Assembly (NCBI GenBank): GCA_026991575.1
Contig: JALXBF010000164.1
Coordinates: 1 to 39,395 of the forward strand
Reading direction: 5' to 3'
Length of the DNA: 39,395 nt
Source of the DNA: Planctomycetota bacterium
GTDB taxonomy: Bacteria > Planctomycetota > Planctomycetia > JALXBF01
Shown: piece by piece, positions 1 through 8,549 of the stretch
Layout of the letters: each line of letters opens with the position of its first letter
How positions within the stretch are numbered: position 1 is the stretch's first letter
Notes under the pieces: model-generated
The model's database searches: none
What the model was told of the DNA's origin: nothing
Seen by the model: the letters and a program-made list of their open reading frames with translations, nothing else
Translations under genes and position numbers: made by a program

Positions 1-2829
1 CGCCGAGCTCGGCACGTCGAAGTCCAACTCCTCGGTGATCAGCACGGCAACCTGGTGCACCTCTGGGAGCGTGACTGCAGCATCCAGCGGCGCCATCAGA
101 AGGTGGTCGAGATCGCGCCGGCAATCAACCTGCCCGAACGGCTGCGCGAGCGCATCTGTGCTGCTGCGGTGCAGATCGGCCGTCACATGCGCTACGACAA
201 CGCCGGCACGGTCGAGTTCTTGGTGGATCTGGAGACGGAGGAGTTCTACTTCATCGAGGTGAATCCGCGCATCCAGGTCGAGCACACGGTTACTGAGCAG
301 GTGACCGGCATCGACCTTGTGCAGTGCCAGATCCTCGTCGCCGAAGGCGTGCCGCTTGATGATCCGGCGATCGGGCTGGCAAGTCAGGAGGCGGTAAAGG
401 TACACGGCTTCGCGTTCCAGTGCCGCGTGACGACGGAGGATCCCGAGAACAACTTCCTGCCTGACTACGGCCGCATCACGCATTACCGCTCGCCCGGTGG
501 CCTGGGCATCCGGCTCGATGCCGGGCAGGCGTTCACCGGTGCGGTGATCACGCCGTACTACGATTCGCTTCTGGTCAAGGTCACCGCCTGGGGGATCCGT
601 TTTCCAGACGCCGCCCGGCGGATGGAGCGGGCGCTGCAGGAATTCCGCATCCGAGGGGTGAAGACCAATCTGCCGTTCCTGATCAATCTCGTCACTCACC
701 GTGATTTCCTGGAAGGCAGACTCTCGACGCGGTTCATCGACGAGCGGCCGGAACTGTTTGCGTTCAAGCCACGCCAGGACCGCGCCAGCCGATTGGCTGC
801 GTACCTGGGGCATGTGATCGTTAACGGCAATCCGATCGTGAAGGATCGGCCTCGAGCGCGGCGCAAGAGCGAAGCGCCTCTACCGCGGTTCGATCACCGC
901 CAGGATCCTCCGCCGGGCATGCGCGACAAGCTGCGGGAACTGGGGCCAGAACAGTTTGCCCGCTGGGTACGTGAGCAGCAAACGCTGTTCATCACGGATA
1001 CGACGTTCCGAGACGCACACCAGTCGCTACTGGCCACGCGGATGCGCACTTACGACATGCTCCGGATCGCACCGGCTTACGCTCGCCTGTTGCACCGGCT
1101 GTTTTCCATCGAGATGTGGGGGGGGGCTACGTTCGACGCCGCGATGCGTTTCCTGAAGGAATGTCCCTGGCAACGGATCGTCGAACTCCGGCGCCGGATT
1201 CCGAACATCCTGTTCCAAATGCTGCTGCGCGCTTCGAACGCCGTCGGCTACGCTGCTTACCCGGACAACGTGGTCAAGGCGTTCGTGCAGGAAGCGGCTG
1301 CTGCAGGAATCGATCTATTCCGCATTTTCGATGCCTCCAACTATCTGCCTAATCTCAGGTTTGCCATCGAGACGGTACGCGAGACCGGGGCATTGTGCGA
1401 GGCAGCCATCTGCTACACGGGTGATATCCTGTCCGCCAGGCGGACCAAGTACAACCTGAGCTACTATGTCGAACTGGCGCGTGAGCTGGAGAAGGCCGGA
1501 GCGCATTTCATAGCCATCAAGGATATGGCCGGTCTGTGTAAGCCGTATGCGGCCGAACGGTTGGTTCGGGCCCTGCGCGAGGAAGTCGGCCTACCGATCC
1601 ACTTCCACACCCATGACACCGCTGGCGGTCAGCTTGCCACCCTAATCAAGGCGGCTGAGGCAGGCGTCGACGTGGTCGATGCCGCCATGGGGCCGCTGTC
1701 CGGGCTTACCTCCCAGCCAAACCTGCATACCCTGGTCGAAGCGATCCGTGCCACGCCGCGGGCTGTCGAGCTGGACTTCGAGGTGCTCGAGCAGATCAAC
1801 GAGTACTGGGAGGCTGTACGGGACTTCTACAGCGCCTTTGAGACCGATATGAAGGCGCCCAGTGCCGAGGTGTACCGGCACGAGATTCCCGGCGGCCAGT
1901 ACTCGAACCTCCGTGAGCAAGCCCGGGCTCTGGGGCTGGCGGACCGCTGGCACGAGGTCTGCCGCATGTATGCCGAAGTGAACAAGCTCTTCGGTGACAT
2001 CATCAAGGTCACGCCGACGTCTAAGGCTGTCGGCGATATGGCTCTGTTCCTCGTGGCCAACAACCTCTCGCCCGAAGACGTCCTCAACCCCGACAAGGCG
2101 ATCGCGTTCCCCGAGTCGGTCGTCGATCTGATGATGGGCAAGATGGGCTGGCCGCCCGGTGGCTTCCCGCCAGAGATCCAGCGCCGCGTTCTTGGTGACC
2201 GTAAGCCAATCGAGGGTAGACCTGGCGCCGTGCTACCGCCGGCCGATTTTGAGGCTGCCGCCGACGAGCTGCGCGCGTTACTGGATCGGGAGCCGAGCCG
2301 ACGCGAGATCGTCTCCTACTTGATGTATCCGAAGGTCTTTCGCGAGTTTGCCGCGCACCAGAAGCAATTCTCCGACACAAGCGTGCTGCCCACGGTCCCG
2401 TTCTTCCACGGTATGGAGCCAGGTGAAGAAGCGGCCGCCGAGATCGAGCACGGCAAGACACTGTTCTTTAAATTCCTGGCCGTCGGGGATCCCCATCCGG
2501 ACGGCAAGCGCACCGTGTTCTTCGAAGTGAATGGCCAGCCGCGCGAAGTCGTCGTCGTGGACCAGCAGATCGAGCGACACACCGGAAAGCGGCGTAAAGC
2601 GGACCCGGCAAATCCCCTGGAGATCGGTGCGCCGATGGCCGGGCTGGTGGTGCGAGTGGGCGTGCGGCCCGGGGACCGTGTGCGCCGCGGACAGCCGTTG
2701 CTGTTCCTGGAGGCTATGAAGATGGAAACCTCGGTCACCGCCCCCGAGGATGGCCGAGTGGCCGAGGTGCTTGTGACGCCCGGAACGCAAGTCGAGCCTG
2801 GCGAACTGCTGGTTCGGCTCGAATCCTAA
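1..2829 (+). CDS. pyc: Pyruvate carboxylase, 3' part (start lies before the window)
   Basis: Carboxylates pyruvate to oxaloacetate using ATP, bicarbonate and covalently bound biotin (anaplerosis, cytoplasm). The frame is open from base 1 and already encodes biotin-carboxylase sequence, so the 5' end is missing; 942 residues remain of about 1150 expected. Domains in order: end of the ATP-grasp biotin carboxylase (ERDCSIQRRHQKVVE near nt 70-115; EVNPRIQVEHTVTE near nt 259-300), carboxyltransferase (TDTTFRDAHQSLLATR from about nt 994; AIKDMAG with the presumed carboxylated lysine near nt 1515; metal-binding HFHTHD near nt 1600), the PYC/OADA domain, and a C-terminal biotinyl domain with AMKME, whose biotinylated lysine is codon 2719-2721. 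Having both carboxylase and carboxyltransferase parts in one chain separates it from acetyl-CoA carboxylase and from two-subunit forms. A biotin-protein ligase gene lies 1.7 kb downstream. Confidence 0.96.
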   Translation, partial: RRARHVEVQLLGDQHGNLVHLWERDCSIQRRHQKVVEIAPAINLPERLRERICAAAVQIGRHMRYDNAGTVEFLVDLETEEFYFIEVNPRIQVEHTVTEQVTGIDLVQCQILVAEGVPLDDPAIGLASQEAVKVHGFAFQCRVTTEDPENNFLPDYGRITHYRSPGGLGIRLDAGQAFTGAVITPYYDSLLVKVTAWGIRFPDAARRMERALQEFRIRGVKTNLPFLINLVTHRDFLEGRLSTRFIDERPELFAFKPRQDRASRLAAYLGHVIVNGNPIVKDRPRARRKSEAPLPRFDHRQDPPPGMRDKLRELGPEQFARWVREQQTLFITDTTFRDAHQSLLATRMRTYDMLRIAPAYARLLHRLFSIEMWGGATFDAAMRFLKECPWQRIVELRRRIPNILFQMLLRASNAVGYAAYPDNVVKAFVQEAAAAGIDLFRIFDASNYLPNLRFAIETVRETGALCEAAICYTGDILSARRTKYNLSYYVELARELEKAGAHFIAIKDMAGLCKPYAAERLVRALREEVGLPIHFHTHDTAGGQLATLIKAAEAGVDVVDAAMGPLSGLTSQPNLHTLVEAIRATPRAVELDFEVLEQINEYWEAVRDFYSAFETDMKAPSAEVYRHEIPGGQYSNLREQARALGLADRWHEVCRMYAEVNKLFGDIIKVTPTSKAVGDMALFLVANNLSPEDVLNPDKAIAFPESVVDLMMGKMGWPPGGFPPEIQRRVLGDRKPIEGRPGAVLPPADFEAAADELRALLDREPSRREIVSYLMYPKVFREFAAHQKQFSDTSVLPTVPFFHGMEPGEEAAAEIEHGKTLFFKFLAVGDPHPDGKRTVFFEVNGQPREVVVVDQQIERHTGKRRKADPANPLEIGAPMAGLVVRVGVRPGDRVRRGQPLLFLEAMKMETSVTAPEDGRVAEVLVTPGTQVEPGELLVRLES

Positions 2830-3069
2830 CGCCGCCTGCCGCCCCGACCGAACCGACGTGACGTGCACCGGCGGACCGGATTCTCCGGCGAAACTGTTCC
2901 CCCATAGGCACACGGCCGTGATGTATCATCGCGGAAGCCACGCCGTGCATGCCACAGCGGGACGAAGCGAACTAGGTCCCCGTGGCTGCTCCTCAGGTTT
3001 CCGTGGAAACGCAGAACCGATAGCTGCGCCATCGGATTCGAACGAAGCGGTCAGTCAAAGGCAAGCGTC

Positions 3070-4500
3070 ATGGGCACTAGCGCAACGCGTAACCCTGCTG
3101 TATTGCTTGCCGCGGTCCTGGCGATCCCAGTGGTGCCGGTGGCGACCACCGCCGCCGAGAAGCCAAACATCCTATTCATCCTGGCCGACGACCTCGGCTG
3201 GGGAGACCTGGGATATTACGGCCATCCGGTACTGCGCACGCCGAACCTCGATCGCCTCGCGCGCCAGGGTACGTTGTTCACCGATTTCTACGTGAACGGT
3301 TCCGTCTGTTCGCCCAGCCGGGCAGCGTTCATGTCCGGGCTGTTTCCCGCCCGCTTGCGGATCCACGGGCACCTGGCCGACCACCGCCGTAACCAGGCCC
3401 GCGGCATGCCCGACTGGGTGGACCCGACCGTGCTGTTCTTGCCTCGGCTTCTCAAACAGGCCGGCTATGTCACCGCTCACGTCGGCAAGTGGCATCTCGG
3501 ACATGGCCGCACAGCGCCGCAGCCGTCCGCATACGGGTTCGACTACCATCGCTGCACGCTGGCAAACGGACCGGGCTTCCAACAGCACCAGAAGGACCCG
3601 TACTTTCGGGCCCGCTCTACCGCGATATTCGTTGATGAGGTGATCCGGTTCATTGAGCGGAACCGCGGCAAACCGTTCTACGTGAACCTCTGGACACTCG
3701 TACCACACGCCACACTCCATCCCACGCCAGAACAGCTGCGTCTGTACGCCTTCCTCAAGCCCAGCCCGAACTTGCCCTATGCCTCCGCTCGGCAGATCTA
3801 CTACGGCACGGTCACTGCGATGGACCGGGAGCTCGGACGGCTATTCCGCTGGCTGGACCAACAGGGGCTGACACAAAACACGCTGATTCTCTTCAGCTCA
3901 GACAATGGTCCCGAAGACATCCACATCCGCAACGCCGGGCACAGCGGAGTCGGCTCCCCTGGGCCGTTCCGCGGCCGGAAGCGGAGCTTGTACGAGGGGG
4001 GCATCCGGGTACCGTTCATCGTCCGCTGGCCCGGACACGTCCCGGCGGGCAAGGTAAACAGCAGCTCGGTGGTTGCCGCCGTCGACTTCCTGCCGACCCT
4101 GGCTGCGCTGGTGGGGATTCCGTTGCCGAAAGCTTATCGGGGAGACGGCGAGAACATGCTCGACGTGTTGCTCGGATCGGATCGACCCAGGAAGCGACCG
4201 CTGTTCTGGGAATGGCGCTTCCGGATCTACGGCTATCACTTTCACCGCAGCCCGATGCTGGCCATGCGCGACGGCAACTGGAAGCTGCTGATGAATCCGG
4301 ATGGCAGCCGGATCGAGCTGTACGATCTTAGGGAGGATCCGGGCGAAGTGGACAACAAGGCGGCCGAGCATGAGGACGTTGTTCGAAGGATGTCGGCCGA
4401 GCTGTTGGCTTGGCAGAAGACGTTGCCCCCCGGACCGATCCAGCGCCAAGCCGGCAGCAATGCGTACCCGTGGCCGAGGCAGCGGGAAGCGGACCAGTGA
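3070..4500 (+). CDS. Secreted sulfatase (arylsulfatase family)
   Basis: Hydrolyses sulfate esters, probably of sulfated polysaccharides, outside the cytoplasm. The 476-residue protein has an N-terminal signal peptide (hydrophobic stretch around residues 10-28, then AAEKPNILF). It carries the family hallmarks: metal-binding DD at residues 40-41 (ILADDLGWGDLGYYG), and the formylglycine motif C-S-P-S-R with Cys80 as the residue to be oxidised, followed by AAFMSG. Later come VGKWHLGHG (Lys and His of the active site) and SSDNGPE. The C-terminal WEWRFRIYG...RDGNWKLL part is typical of secreted planctomycete sulfatases. Activity would need a formylglycine-generating enzyme, not seen here. Its stop codon overlaps the start of the biotin ligase gene. 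The true substrate cannot be read from sequence. Confidence 0.95.
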   Translation: MGTSATRNPAVLLAAVLAIPVVPVATTAAEKPNILFILADDLGWGDLGYYGHPVLRTPNLDRLARQGTLFTDFYVNGSVCSPSRAAFMSGLFPARLRIHGHLADHRRNQARGMPDWVDPTVLFLPRLLKQAGYVTAHVGKWHLGHGRTAPQPSAYGFDYHRCTLANGPGFQQHQKDPYFRARSTAIFVDEVIRFIERNRGKPFYVNLWTLVPHATLHPTPEQLRLYAFLKPSPNLPYASARQIYYGTVTAMDRELGRLFRWLDQQGLTQNTLILFSSDNGPEDIHIRNAGHSGVGSPGPFRGRKRSLYEGGIRVPFIVRWPGHVPAGKVNSSSVVAAVDFLPTLAALVGIPLPKAYRGDGENMLDVLLGSDRPRKRPLFWEWRFRIYGYHFHRSPMLAMRDGNWKLLMNPDGSRIELYDLREDPGEVDNKAAEHEDVVRRMSAELLAWQKTLPPGPIQRQAGSNAYPWPRQREADQ

Positions 4501-5333
4501 GTCGAACGCAGCAAGAAACGGGCGACGACCGTCTGGACCTGGGCCGAATTGTCAGGCTCGCAACGTTGCGCACGGTCTGCTGGAGTGAACGGGTCGGTTC
4601 CACCAACGACCTGGCCCTGGCCGTCGCGCGCAGCAGCGACGTTGCACTGCCTGCGCTCTTCGTCGCCGAACACCAGTCGCGTGGCCGCGGTCGCGGCAGC
4701 AACCGGTGGTGGTCCTCGGCCGGTGCGTTGACGTTCTCGTTGCTAATCGACCCATACCGCTACCAGCTTGACCCCGACCAATGGACCCGTATTGCACTGG
4801 CCAGTGCCGTGGCCATTTGCCAGACGATCGACCCGTTGTTGCCGCCATGGATTGGCCCGGCTCGGATTCGCTGGCCGAACGATGTGTACCTCAAGGACCG
4901 CAAGGTTGCTGGCATCCTGGTCGAGAACACGACGGCCCGGGGCAACGGGCAACCTGGCGACCGGCGGCTGGTGGTGGGGATTGGCCTGAATGTGAACAAC
5001 TCGGTTCAGAAAGCTCCTGCCGAGCTGCGGCAGCGGGCGGTGGCGTTGTGCGACGTCGTCGGCCACGAGCTGGATCTGACCGGCCTGTTGGAACGGTTGC
5101 TACGAGCGTGGTTCGAGGCCGTGCACCTTTTGGGCCAGGGGGAGCTCGAGCTGGCTCGCTTCTGGCAGGCTCGCGCCGATCTGGTGGGTGAGCCGGTGGA
5201 GCTGACGACACCAGCCGGGCCCGTCAAAGGGCTATGCTGCGGCATCGCTCAGGATGGCACGCTGCTGCTGCGTACCGCGCAGGGACCGACAACGTGTGCC
5301 ACCGGCTGGAACCTTCGCCGCTGCTACGGGTAA
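4497..5333 (+). CDS. birA: Biotin-protein ligase (biotin-[acetyl-CoA carboxylase] ligase)
   Basis: Activates biotin with ATP and attaches it to the conserved lysine of biotin-dependent enzymes such as the pyruvate carboxylase encoded just upstream. Family motifs: VGSTNDLA, SRGRGRGSNRWWS (biotinyl-AMP binding loop), RWPNDVYLKDRKVAGILVE with the catalytic lysine, and VVGIGLNVN; a small C-terminal SH3-like domain follows. There is no N-terminal winged-helix domain, so this is a class I enzyme without the BirA repressor function. The GTG at 4497 is chosen because it overlaps the sulfatase stop as GTGA, has purine-rich GGAAG just upstream, and gives 278 residues, the usual length. A longer frame from TTG 4410 would run 90 nt into the sulfatase and adds no conserved sequence. 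Confidence 0.92.
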   Translation: MSRTQQETGDDRLDLGRIVRLATLRTVCWSERVGSTNDLALAVARSSDVALPALFVAEHQSRGRGRGSNRWWSSAGALTFSLLIDPYRYQLDPDQWTRIALASAVAICQTIDPLLPPWIGPARIRWPNDVYLKDRKVAGILVENTTARGNGQPGDRRLVVGIGLNVNNSVQKAPAELRQRAVALCDVVGHELDLTGLLERLLRAWFEAVHLLGQGELELARFWQARADLVGEPVELTTPAGPVKGLCCGIAQDGTLLLRTAQGPTTCATGWNLRRCYG

Positions 5334-5487
5334 AGCTGCTGTGTTTGTTGGCGGCATTGCCGTACGTGTGTGTGCCAGCAGGCTGGTCTCGCGGCTCGGC
5401 GCACGGCCGCGTTAAAATTAAGGAAAACCTGTCCGCCATGGCCTACCCGCCGAGCGAAGAGCCTTTCCAACCCGTGAGGTGCCTGCC

Positions 5488-7305
5488 ATGATGATGACGC
5501 TGCGACGCAGCCTCTTCGCACTGCTGCTCGTCTCGTGCCTCCTCTACCTCGCCCACCAGAACGACGCGCTTGGGGACGGCGCCAACAACGGTGCCGCTGC
5601 CGCACAGAAGCCGGCCAAGAACAAGGCCAAGGCCGACCAGAAGAAGGACTCGAACAACGCAAACAGACCCGACGCCAGCAAGAAGCCGGCGGAGAAACGG
5701 GCCAACAAAGCCAAGCCAAAGCCTGATGCGAACCAGCCCGCCAAGAAGCCGCAAGCGAAAGGCAAGCCGGACAAGAAACAGGAGACCGGTAAGCAGCGCA
5801 AGCCGGAGGCCAAGCAAGCGAAACCTGCAGGCAAGAAGCACTCCGCGCCGCAGCAGCCGAGCGATCGGGAGAAGCCGAAGCAAGCTGCAAAGCAGGAAGA
5901 GAAGCCTGCCGATCAGGCCCGAACGGCGACTAAGCAGGAGCCGCAGCCAGCACCGGAGCAGAAAGCGGTCACCCGGCCGGTCTCCTTCATGCGCGACATC
6001 GCGCCCATCCTGGTTAGCCGCTGCGTGGCCTGCCACAACCCGCAAAAGCCCGAAGGGGACGTGCTACTGCACAACTGGCAGGCCATTCAGCAGGGCTCTG
6101 GCGGCGAGCCGCTCGTTGAGCCCGGTGAGCCGGAGCTTAGTCTGCTGGTCGAGGTGCTGCAGCCGGACTATGAGCCACGCATGCCGTACAAGGAGGAGCC
6201 TCTGCCGGCGCAGCAGCGGCACCTCTTTGAAGCATGGGTAAAGCAGGGAGCGAAGTTCGACGGACCATCAACGACTGCTTCGTTCCAGGTGCTGCTTGCT
6301 GCAGCGGCCCTATACAGGACGCCGCCGCAGGTATACCCCGCGCCGGCACCGGTCACCGCCCTGGCCTTCAGCCCCGATGGCAAGCAGCTGGCCACGGGCG
6401 GTTACCACGAGATCCTCATCTGGGACGTCGCGTCCGGCAAGCTGGTGCGGCGGATCCAGGGCGCTCCGGAGAGGGTGTACCGGTTGTGCTACAGCCCCAA
6501 CGGGTGGTGGCTAGCTTCTGCGGGGGGCACTCCCGGGCAGGCGGGCTGCGTGCAGCTGTGGGATGCACGCACGGGGGAGCCGATTCGAGAGTTGGTGCGC
6601 ACCGAGGATGCCGTCTACGGACTGGCGTTCAGCTCCGACAGTCGGTATCTGGCAGCCGGAGGATGCGACCAAACGGTACGCCTGTGGGACCTTGCCCGCA
6701 TGGGCTTCCTGAAACACACCTTCTCTGACCACGCCGACTGGGTGCTGTCGGTTGCGTTCTCGCCAGACGGCAGGTTCCTCGTGTCAGCCAGTCGGGACAA
6801 GACGTGCAAGGTTTATGACCTGACAAAGGGCGAGTTGCTCGGTACCTTCCCGGGACATACCGAAGCGGTCTACGCGGCCTTGTTCACGTCGGATGGGAAG
6901 GCAGTGGTATCTGCCGGTGAGGACAAGGTACTGCGGGTGTGGACGGTCGCTGCGCAGCCGAAACAGCAGCGCACTATCGGCGGCCACAGTGCTACGGTCT
7001 GGATGTTACACCGATTGCCCAACGGTCAGGTAGCGAGTTGCTCGGCTGACCGACGGGTCCGGATTGTCAACCCAGCCAATGGCCAGCAGGTTGCTGCATT
7101 CACTGGCCACAAGGAGTGGGTGTATGCCGTGGCGGCGTCGCCCGACGGCAAGTTAATTGCCAGCGGAGCGTACGATGGTGAGGTGCGCATCTGGGACGTT
7201 GCTGCCAAGAAGCTCGTGCGGGCGTTCGTGGCCGTGCCCACCAACGAGAACATCAAAGACGTTCCGGTTACCAAGGTCGACGCAGTGCTGGCCACACTCG
7301 AGTAA
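5488..7305 (+). CDS. Secreted planctomycete-type cytochrome c domain protein with WD40 repeats
   Basis: About 605 residues in four parts. An N-terminal signal peptide or anchor (MMMTLRRSLFALLLVSCLLY) is followed by a ~120-residue low-complexity segment rich in Lys, Ala, Pro and Gln (nt ~5590-5970). Next is a planctomycete-type cytochrome domain starting SFMRDIAPILVSRC with a single heme motif CVACH (Cys near residue 179) and the family's MPYKEEPLP..., then WD40 repeats to the C-terminus (repeated SPDGK...A.GG.D...R.WD units). Such proteins sit outside the cytoplasm of planctomycetes and usually lack a known reaction; I infer electron transfer or a scaffold role. ATG 5488 is chosen because GAGGTG at 5475-5480 lies 7 nt upstream; GTG 5479 is too close to that site. 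The gene converges on the ThuA-like gene. Confidence 0.9.
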   Translation: MMMTLRRSLFALLLVSCLLYLAHQNDALGDGANNGAAAAQKPAKNKAKADQKKDSNNANRPDASKKPAEKRANKAKPKPDANQPAKKPQAKGKPDKKQETGKQRKPEAKQAKPAGKKHSAPQQPSDREKPKQAAKQEEKPADQARTATKQEPQPAPEQKAVTRPVSFMRDIAPILVSRCVACHNPQKPEGDVLLHNWQAIQQGSGGEPLVEPGEPELSLLVEVLQPDYEPRMPYKEEPLPAQQRHLFEAWVKQGAKFDGPSTTASFQVLLAAAALYRTPPQVYPAPAPVTALAFSPDGKQLATGGYHEILIWDVASGKLVRRIQGAPERVYRLCYSPNGWWLASAGGTPGQAGCVQLWDARTGEPIRELVRTEDAVYGLAFSSDSRYLAAGGCDQTVRLWDLARMGFLKHTFSDHADWVLSVAFSPDGRFLVSASRDKTCKVYDLTKGELLGTFPGHTEAVYAALFTSDGKAVVSAGEDKVLRVWTVAAQPKQQRTIGGHSATVWMLHRLPNGQVASCSADRRVRIVNPANGQQVAAFTGHKEWVYAVAASPDGKLIASGAYDGEVRIWDVAAKKLVRAFVAVPTNENIKDVPVTKVDAVLATLE

Positions 7306-7412
7306 GCAGAGCCGCGGAAACCGGCTGTGTCCCGATCGATTTCGGTGAGGGGCAGTGCATGAGTGCTGCCAGTGGGACCGCCCCCCAGGGGGGGCAAAGC
7401 GATGGCTGGTCC

Positions 7413-7430
7413 CCCCGCAGCGGTGCGGGG
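7413..7430. terminator. Hairpin between convergent genes, possible terminator
   Basis: CCCCGC and GCGGGG (6 bp) enclose a 6-nt loop between the cytochrome/WD40 gene and the convergent ThuA-like gene. A second C6-A-G7 inverted repeat lies about 30 nt upstream (around 7381-7394). Position and stem fit a terminator, but no clear T-tract follows on either strand, so the assignment is weak. Confidence 0.3.
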
Positions 7431-7527
7431 TTGCATTGCTGGCCTGGGGTTCGCTAATTGGACTGTGGCGGTGGCGCAGCTGTGCTGGAGCGGCGGCACG
7501 GCCGAAGCGCACCACGGCGCCGGCGCG

Positions 7528-8268
7528 CTAGCGGTCCGCGACCCACAAGATCGCCTGTCGGACCAGCCGCCGGTAGAAGGGATTGGCGTATGCTTCAGGG
7601 CCGTGGCCGAGCTGGATGTAGACCACTTTCCCGTCGCCGTACCGCTTGCACCAGCCGATGATTCTCTCGCTCTTGGGATGGTCCGTGGTCAGTAGCACGT
7701 GGACATCGCTGCTGACCCAGTAGCCTTTGTACGTTTCGTCATGGATGGTGAAATCAGTGACCCCTTGCGTCACGGGGTGATTCGGATCGGCGATGTGCAC
7801 GGCGATGCTCTGGCCGTGGGTCGGGATCCCTCTCGGGTACATCTTGCCCTGCCACTTCTGTGGCGACAGGAAGTAGCGGCCGCCGAGCATCATGTGGAAT
7901 TCTGGCCACCCCTGGTGCGCGGCCAGGGCATGGTGCAGGACCACGAGACCGCCGCCTCTCTTGACAAACCCCCGGTAGGCTGCTTTCTGTTTGTCCGTCA
8001 GCGGGCCGTTCCACATGGAGTAGGTAACGATGACGTCGAAGCGCTGCGCGAGCGTGTCGTTGAGCTGTTCGGCAGCCTTCGGGTACGCGTGATGTGTGTA
8101 GCGGATACCGGCAAAGCGATCGAACATGGCGAAAAATGCTTCCTCGTTGAATCCGTGGCCCCCGGTCAGAAGCAGCACGCGGACCGGATCTGCTGGTGAT
8201 GGGGCGCGGGAACCAAGCATGAAGGCTGCTGTGGTGGTGACCAGCAAGGCAGCAAGTAGAGGACGCAT
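7528..8268 (-). CDS. ThuA-like domain protein, exported
   Basis: A 246-residue protein with an N-terminal signal peptide (hydrophobic LLAALLVTTTAAFML), then a ThuA-like fold: VRVLLLTGGHGFNEEAFF, VIVTYSMWNG, GGGLVVLHHALAAHQGWPEF, LGGRYFLSP, HPVTQGV, and near the end VVYIQLGHGPEAY. The ThuA family resembles class I glutamine amidotransferases without the catalytic cysteine and is often tied to sugar use; planctomycetes have many secreted copies of unknown substrate. Start ATG 8268 has AAGGAG 7 nt upstream on the minus strand. It is divergent from the cytochrome b/c gene at 8550. Confidence 0.9.
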   Translation of the reverse strand: MRPLLAALLVTTTAAFMLGSRAPSPADPVRVLLLTGGHGFNEEAFFAMFDRFAGIRYTHHAYPKAAEQLNDTLAQRFDVIVTYSMWNGPLTDKQKAAYRGFVKRGGGLVVLHHALAAHQGWPEFHMMLGGRYFLSPQKWQGKMYPRGIPTHGQSIAVHIADPNHPVTQGVTDFTIHDETYKGYWVSSDVHVLLTTDHPKSERIIGWCKRYGDGKVVYIQLGHGPEAYANPFYRRLVRQAILWVADR

Positions 8269-8365
8269 GGTGAGGCTCCTTGGCGATTAGCTTGCGGGCC
8301 GGACGGGGGCGGGTTGGCATCGGTGTCACGTCGTCATTCTACTGAGCCGCATGTCCGGCTTTGCT

Positions 8366-8383
8366 ACCGCCCCTGTGGGCGGT
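8366..8383. other. Perfect hairpin in the divergent intergenic region
   Basis: ACCGCCC and GGGCGGT form a perfect 7-bp stem with loop CTGT, about 100 nt upstream of the ThuA-like start and 165 nt upstream of the cytochrome b/c start. No gene reads into it, so it is not an obvious terminator; it could be an operator or part of a small transcript. Only the structure is directly seen. Confidence 0.35.
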
Positions 8384-8549
8384 TTCTGGGGTGAACGCGT
8401 GTTCAGTTCATTTCTGGAGCAGGCACCCAGGGGCGCGATCCGCGGGCGGGTGCCATCGTAGCTAAACTAGAGAGAGGTTGCAGACTTTATCGCGTTTTGT
8501 CTGCTCGTCCGCGTCTCGTTGGCCTGACAGTGGCGAGGTGAGGTGACCC

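Noticed and set aside
3020-3050. tRNA-like GGATTCGAAC sequence
   Set aside because: The flanking bases do not pair as a T-arm and no other arms or acceptor stem can be formed.
5443-6045. 200-codon minus-strand frame rich in Leu and Arg
   Set aside because: Antisense of the lysine-rich spacer of the cytochrome/WD40 gene, where stop codons are naturally rare.
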